64,000 nt of DNA from Siphonodentalium dalli (Eukaryota; Mollusca; Scaphopoda; Gadilida; Siphonodentaliidae), in NCBI GenBank assembly GCA_032622095.1, contig CP136067.1:77462705-77526704 (forward strand), given 5' to 3'. The notes beneath the pieces are model-generated. The model was not told the DNA's origin, ran no database searches, and was given only the letters and a program-made list of their open reading frames with translations. Every line of letters starts with the position of its first letter. Position 1 is the first letter of the stretch. The position numbers and the translations under genes were made by a program. This document shows, in pieces, positions 57,412 through 64,000 of this stretch.

Positions 57412-57770
57412 TGGGGTGTTTATGTATATAACTTGAGTGCCTATTTGGCCATGCGTGTGGTGAATAGGTATGTAGGGAGTGGCCGTATGGGTAATAGTGA
57501 GGTGAATATGTAAGGATGTACTGTTTGATCATGGATGTGGTGACTATGCATGAATGGAGTGACTATATATATGGCCATGGGTCAGGTGTGCGGGATATAG
57601 CTGTGCATGCATTGTGACTCGTGGTTGTATGGTTTTGTACGGGTATACACAAGTGTGGCTGCATGATCATGAGTGATGTGTATGTGTATAAAGCGAGTGA
57701 ATATATGGTAATTTGAGTGGTGTTTATGTATATATGGAGTGACTGCATTGTCCTGGGTAGGTTGTACATG
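57412..57770. repeat. Degenerate ~40-bp minisatellite
   Basis: Variants of GGAGTGACTATATATGGCC, GGTGTGGTGAATATG and TTTATGTATATATGGAGTGA repeat through the segment. Purine-rich + strand. Confidence 0.6.
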
Positions 57771-57774
57771 CTTA

Positions 57775-58775
57775 TCTTGGGGTGGCTATCGCTTTCTATA
57801 ATAACTCAAGGGTATATTAATCGACAGAGATGTTATATCAGAGAGTTCTCCATCTTGATGGCGTTATGCACAATGGAGGAAACGTTAAACGATATTCCTG
57901 ACAATGGTTGATCAATGTTGATGCTAATGGGACAGAGTTGCCACATATTAGGTCTTTCTCAGTTCCGTTTCAAAGTTCTGCCCACTTACTTTCAAAAACA
58001 TGGCCAGAATCCCAAAAGACGTTTTCGGCACAATTCCACACTGCATACTTTAAAAAATGAATTGTTAACGTGGTAATGGACAACCAAACTATAATATCGG
58101 ACTGTCAGTTGATTATGTCGCATGTTTAGTAGCAAAAAGTTACATTTTCGGAACAGCAGAGAACAATGTTCGAGATATATTAAAAAAACATTACGTTTTA
58201 CCAAATTATTTTGCCGTTTTTGAAGTCATCTTGAGTAATTTGGTCTATAAACACCTTAGTGTGACACATTTAAGATAGATAAGAACATACATACCAATGC
58301 CAATTACATTTTACTTGAAAAATCAAATATTTCTGGTAATGTCTTTGTTACAATAGTAACAAATAACCAAGTTGCATTATATATGTTAATACTCAATGTA
58401 TAACAGGCAGAATAGCCAATTTAATTCACAAACCACAACTTGCACGCGATTGCAGGGTACACTGGGACAATAAGTGACCTGCCAATCTCGACGCCACCAT
58501 GTTTGTGACGTATTTGTCCTCGCAGCTTTCTCGGTGTCGTTATCTTTGTCGATGCGCGATGCGGAGTTTTTGTTGGATATTATTTGTCCCTGTGAGAACA
58601 ATGGTTATATTAAAATTGCATCTATAGCACAAAGGGGGTTTCAGACAGGAACATAATAATAATATAATAACAAATAATTATGTTTAGATGGCTTTGTATT
58701 TCAAGCCTATATATGGTAGTAAAATATACGATTGTCTGTTTTCAAAGCATGTGCTGAATATTTTCTCTTATATAA
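57775..58775. other. Non-coding DNA, nothing recognised
   Basis: No supported exon or repeat. Confidence 0.35.
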
Positions 58776-58779
58776 TAGT

Positions 58780-58982
58780 GGAATGGGTCGACAAGTATTA
58801 GATCATTTCATGAATTTCTACTCTGGCTACGCACTAAGAAATTATATTCCACCCGTTTAAAATATGGGAACTTTTTGATGTTCTGACAGTGAACTTTACA
58901 GCATTCAATACAAAAAGCAGGTAGTATATTTCTTAGTTAGCCCTTGTTCCTCAATACTCTATTTCACAGTAGGGCCATGGTA
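58780..58982 (-). repeat. Third copy of the 59-60 kb inverted-repeat family
   Basis: AACTTTACAGCATTCAATAC and TATATTTCTTAG blocks match 60400-60600 in the same orientation, abutting the left arm at 58985 head to head. Confidence 0.5.
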
Positions 58983-58984
58983 CC

Positions 58985-60745
58985 AACTCCAGATTACATC
59001 ATTTTTTGCCACGTTTGTGAGTCGATATCGCAATAAACATTTAATTGATTGCCCGGAAGAAATTCCACGACTGTAAGGGATGCCAATCAGACTTGGCTCA
59101 ACAAATGGCCTATTCTATTTAATGCATGCAATTAATATCGAGCTGGAACCCACACTTACTGTGAATACCGGTATATAATTAATAAATAAGGAATAGGCAT
59201 TACCTAAGAAATAAATTAGAGCTGCAATGTTTTTGTCAATGTTATAAACTTCCCTGTCAAATTCCCATGATTTGAACTTGTGGATTATGATCTCTACGGA
59301 TGTAGCAATGCAGAGTAGAGATCCATGACATACAATGATCTAGTCAAATATATAACCTCCCTGGTGTCCAATATTGTTTTCCCCAATTTATGCACATCCC
59401 TTCATTGCAAGTTTATATGTTGCAATCCATTGGAAGCAAGGCATACATACGGGCGAGTGTAACATTAATTGGTTAACTATCTATACTCATATAATCTCCA
59501 CGAAGGCTATACATATTTTACTTTAATATCGGCATGGTTATCAGATCCCATGCTATAATTATGTTTCTTGAAACAGTCGGAGTCATCGAGTATTTGAATG
59601 ACCAGGGGTGGAACAGTGGTAATAGAATGGGAATGTATTGGCAACGGCCGCGTTCCGGGTGACATGCTGGTATCCATGTTATACACACATATATATATTT
59701 ATTATGTATCCATGCAATTAAGTTGCACGGATAACTCAACATTCGTTTCTTTTAATTTACCATCAGCTTAATTAAAACTACCTCCCATCGGGGATACTAT
59801 GTATGCGAACGGGACGAACAGGCAAAAAAAGCACAGACCTCTGAGCCAGATGTAAATGCTGAATATTCAAAATTGTCAGACTGAAACAGTGGTGAATTTG
59901 TTTAAATAATATTTATTGTTTTCCCAAAAATAGATATAATTATGTAACATGACACTAGTATGTATATAGACTTGAAGAGAATAAGGTTATTTTGGCAACA
60001 AGCATTATATGCTTATATAGAGCAATCTACTGGTGGTGGATTTTCTGCACCCCTGTTCCACTCCTATAGTCATTTAGATAATCGATTACTCCGATTGTTT
60101 CAAGTATATATATATAATTATAGCATGGGGTCTGATAACCAAACCGATATTAAAGATCCCGACTTACACAAATTAACTAATGTTCGGTCAGCATATACGG
60201 TATACCTGGGTATACCAGAGAGTTGGCATGCATAGCATTCGTAGAGGTTATAGAAGTATATAGATACTTAACCAAGTAATGTTACACTTCCCCCGTCTGT
60301 ATGCCTTGTTTCCAGTTGATTGCAACATCTAATCGTGCAATGAAGGGATATGCATACATTGTGAAAAACAATACTGCATGGGGAGGTTATACATTTGGCT
60401 AGATCATACCATGTCACGAATCTCTGCTCTGGTTACGTCCATAGAGTTCATAATGCACCAGTTCTAATCATCTGACCGTGGAACTTTATAACATTGACAC
60501 AGACAATGCAGCTATAATATATTTCTTAGGTAATAACTGTTCCTTCGTTAATAATTTTGCACTGGTATTCCATAGTAAGTGTAGGTTCCAGCTCGAGTTT
60601 GCATGCATGGAATGGAATAGGCCAATTTGTTGATCCATGTCTTATTTCCATCCCTTACAATCATGGAATTTCTTCTGGGTAATCAATTCAATGTTTATTG
60701 CGATATCGACTCATCACGTGGCCAAAATCATGCAATCTGGAGTTT
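58985..60745. repeat. Large inverted repeat, ~640-bp arms
   Basis: Left arm 58985-59620 and right arm 60053-60745 are colinear reverse complements at roughly 75-80% by eye. Shared strings include GAGTCGATATCGCAATAAAC (59020; complement near 60695-60714), CATCCCTTCATTGCA (59396) and GTTATCAGATCCCATGCTAT (59537). The 430-bp spacer is unrelated. No coding sequence; arms may be two copies of one mobile repeat inserted in opposite orientation. Confidence 0.8.
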
Positions 60746-60759
60746 ATTTTCTTGTAAAT

Positions 60760-62100
60760 GTATAAGCCAGAAGCACTCACACCTGAAAAGTGTGTGGGTA
60801 AATATTTGTTGTCAATTGCAACCCCGATTTGGTTGGACCGCCATTGGAGGTTTAAACCAGGTTTAAACTGGAGTTGATGAATCGGGCTAAATATTTCAGA
60901 AAATTTATCCACTTTAGCCTATATATTATGAAATATTGCTGTCGTGTATAGAACTGAGTACAACATTGGTTCCCTCACTGCCGAATTATACATTCAATAG
61001 TCTCCATTTTGCCGGAAACAAACATTCATCGTATGCATATACACGTGACGTGATCTGTCTGAGATTCATTACAAGCGTGTGGCCCAATCAGATGCCTAGA
61101 CTATTATACGAATTAAGAATGGATACATCACCATGTTTCTTTCCAATCAATATAGCGATCAGCTTCGCTAAATTTATGATCTGAGAAGGCTTTAGTTCGC
61201 ATTTGCGTGTCCTCTAATCTCAAGACAATTAAGTCTCCGTGAGTGGCGGGTCATAAAACCGACAGTTCATGGATGAAGTCTATACTTGTGAAACAGGACA
61301 CACTATTTGGCAAGTCAACGTTAGTGAGTGAACGGCGGAATCAACTGCATGCCATGGGATTCACACTATATGTTTGCCGAAATGTTCAAACGGTTAGCTA
61401 CACGCATATACATCGCATTTGCCGTACATTATACTCTTGACACACACATATATACAGTCATATGTATCACGGTTGTTTATACTGGGTAAGGTACAATAGC
61501 CAAAGTCTCTTAGGTCGTCGATCGAATAGATTTCGCTGCGGTAGGATTTCCAATCAAAGGGGGTTTAACAATTTGTGCGCTGTAAATATATATTCTTTAT
61601 TGCCTCCTTTTGAGGAGAGAGATACATGGTTATTTACAAATACATTGGACATAAATCGAAAGATCAACACCACACGCAGATGAACTAAATTTACAAATAA
61701 AGAAGCCGCTGGGATCTCCTGATATCGTGACGTAACGAGGTTTCTAAATATGGGAAATGTATGCATGTCAATCTTTCCAGTATCCCCGTATCGAATTATC
61801 TAAATGATCCGGATTCAAATATGGTATCACTATTTATTGCACACCCAATGGCTTATTTGTGCGAAATACAGCAAAATACAGAATAATTGAAACGTTCAGT
61901 AAAAAAATGTTTATTGTTCTTGAACAATACAAACTATTACGTCAACAACGTCACTGGCGACGTCAACTTTAACAGAAAATGTCTTCGCTAAATTATGGGG
62001 TATAATCTACATTAAGCACACGTTTGCTCAATTAAATACAACAATATCGACCTAAATGTTAGTATGTTACAAGCTGCAATCTTCAGAGGGTGCAGTAAAC
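60760..62100. other. Non-coding DNA, nothing recognised
   Basis: GGTTTAAACCAGGTTTAAAC near 60849 is a short palindromic doublet. No supported exon. Confidence 0.35.
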
Positions 62101-62105
62101 ATAAA

Positions 62106-62245
62106 ACAACACAGTTGTGTGAACATGTGAACGTTATGCGATTGTCCTGCCGCGAGGTAAAACTCGAACCTCCGGTTCTCGTTTTACCATCGCGTCACAA
62201 CAAACTCGTGCAATAACGTTAACCCGTTCACACACTTGTGTCGTT
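62106..62245. repeat. Hairpin MITE, ~65-bp arms
   Basis: ACAACACAGTTGTGTGAACA on the left is mirrored by TTCACACACTTGTGTCGTT on the right, and GAGGTAAAACTCGAACC by GGTTCTCGTTTTACC around a three-base loop (62171-62173). TCGAACC here is part of the arm and not evidence of a tRNA. Confidence 0.75.
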
Positions 62246-62249
62246 CTAT

Positions 62250-64000
62250 CTATATCTTGCAACACAGATAAAGCACACGTATAGAACAACTGTTCATCTT
62301 CCGTTTGAGCCCGAATAGTATCCTTTTTTTAAATATGTAAAAAAAAAAAAAAATGAAACACGAAGTACGATTTAAATAGTTCTGCGTGCGCATGTGTACT
62401 AAGATAAAACAAGATAAGGTTTATTAGAACAAATCATACAACAATTATGTCTACCAATAATAGCGTACACGAAAGTGTGGACATGTATCTCTATTACAGC
62501 ACTATAACGAATGGCAATGCATTATCACCACTGCTAATTCAAATGATTGTTAATACATATTGGAAGACAAGGGCCAACTTGAATCATCAATATTATCCAG
62601 AAGTTTGAATTATATGTTTCAATTATATATGAGATAGATTTAATATACTCACAATTTACTCTTATTTATCAACACGTTGTTTTTTTATAGAAGGATTTTA
62701 GTCACTCAAATGAAGACACAATCAGATCATTACAATGCGCAATGCTTAGTTCATTAAATATGCGATTATATATTGCACAGTATAGAAAAATTGCTCCTCA
62801 TCTTCCACCAAACACTTACATTTTATACACTTTCTGCCTTCTCCATCAATTTTTGGCCCTTTGTATCTTTCAATTTCCACAGCTAATTTATGAGCGCTAA
62901 TTGGCATTATTGAGAGATATCTCGTGAATGTTTTTGGAATATGTAACTTAAAGTAGTTCTAAAGCTCAAACTATGTGTTCCGTGTATGTTTTGTTATCCA
63001 ATTTAAAAACAAACAAAAAACACTCAAACTCTGAGTATATCTTGCCAAATAACGGAAGCTTATTGTCTATCAGATCTATCAGGTGCCTGTTCAATGTTGT
63101 TATGTAACCATAACTGATGTTCGTTTCGATGTTATCCTCGTCGATGAAATTAAATAAATATTAATCTTTTTCATTTTTGTATCCATGATTTGTGTCCACC
63201 TTCGGTTTGTTCATATTTGTTTCATATACATAAGAAATCGCTTAAATGGAAGTTGTTCTAGTCGAATAAGATATTTTAAAGCAAGTTTGCTTATAAAGTT
63301 AGATATGTGTTGTCTTCCAAGTTCACAACGGCTAGCGAGATTAGAAGTGGGGTTTTTTTGTAATCCCAATACATACTTTTTTCAAATGAAACCTCATTAC
63401 CGAAAAAGTAGTTTTCTGTGTAATCCTATACCCATACATCAGAGCATATACAAGAATGGGTTCCATTAGAGTATCAACTAATTTCAAGAACAATTCAATG
63501 TTACAGATATTAAAATCGAGAATTTTTTATTTGAGGGAAGACTAAACGGCATTATCCTATATTTTATGTAATCTTTGTAGGTTCTACTAAATATACAACA
63601 TGTCCTCGTACAAATATGTTCACATTGGACCTATATATTCACATAGTTTCATATTGGACTTATTTGATTGTAAAATAAGCCCACCTTGAGCTTATATCCG
63701 TTATTCAGTTGAAGGGCGCGAGCCACAGCGAAAGCACATAATAAGCATGAATCTGGCAAGTCGTGTCAATGAAAAAAAATTAGAAGATTAAATAATGCCA
63801 ATATGGGCATAGAAATAGTCCCATATTGGACTGTTTTAAAAACCGCGTTTTAGGTCCACATAGAGCGTATATTGAGGTTAAATAATGACAATAGGCGCTT
63901 ATTTAGCTCATTAAGATAAGCCCGCTGTTTGCACATTTTCACGAGAACAGGCTGAAATATGGCTTTTGTCTTTTCTGTATACGCACCGAAAAGAAGTACA
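62250..64000. other. Non-coding DNA, nothing recognised
   Basis: Contains an A-run (62339-62353) and, at 63610-63840, several TATTGGACT strings. No supported exon. Confidence 0.35.

Noticed and set aside
62160-62180. CTCGAACCTCC, a tRNA T-loop-like string
   Set aside because: It is part of a hairpin arm and no tRNA cloverleaf can be built around it.
5186-64000. A second homeobox (Lox4) downstream
   Set aside because: No sequence able to encode WFQNRR was found by reading both strands; it probably lies beyond the window.

Overview
The window is AT-rich animal genomic DNA with almost no protein-coding sequence. The one host gene I can support is the last coding exon of a central-class Hox gene (4881-5185, + strand). 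It has a complete 60-residue homeodomain followed by a UbdA-type tail. The homeodomain residues fit Lox2, a spiralian (lophotrochozoan) Hox gene known from annelids and molluscs. The simplest reading is part of a mollusc or annelid Hox cluster, about 59 kb of it lying 3' of Lox2. The first Lox2 exon (hexapeptide exon) is not visible and should lie upstream of base 1. No second homeobox was found on either strand. || Layout: 1-4.8 kb is presumed Lox2 intron carrying a diverged tRNA-like repeat pair and two fold-back MITEs. 4.88-5.19 kb is the Lox2 exon. 6.3-18.99 kb is dense in non-autonomous elements: hairpin MITEs, a TA-flanked mariner-like MITE, an AGGTGTTT repeat cluster, a CACGTG-bearing repeat family, a 1.07-kb element with TGCCCCCGAC ends, a fold-back element built from CGAAGGTCC repeats with another MITE nested inside, and a TTAA-flanked piggyBac-like MITE made of two mirrored hairpins. 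19.4-24.5 kb holds two non-LTR reverse transcriptases: a decayed CR1/Jockey-like fragment, then a young 5'-truncated element with an open 630-residue ORF and an unusually long 153-bp target duplication. || 25-64 kb is mostly unassignable non-coding DNA with scattered repeats: GGCCGCCAT-motif tandem units, (GA)n inside a small inverted-repeat element, 51-bp, 55-bp and 77-bp minisatellites, a second RT C-terminal pseudogene, three Helitron-like 3' ends, a ~1-kb tandem duplication, a 252-bp retroposon with a 12-bp target duplication, and a ~650-bp-arm inverted repeat. || The genes do not form a pathway. The picture is a Hox intergenic/3' region that tolerates many transposon insertions, with cis-regulatory DNA presumably hidden among them. 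All family names come from reading motifs by eye; no alignment or database search was run.
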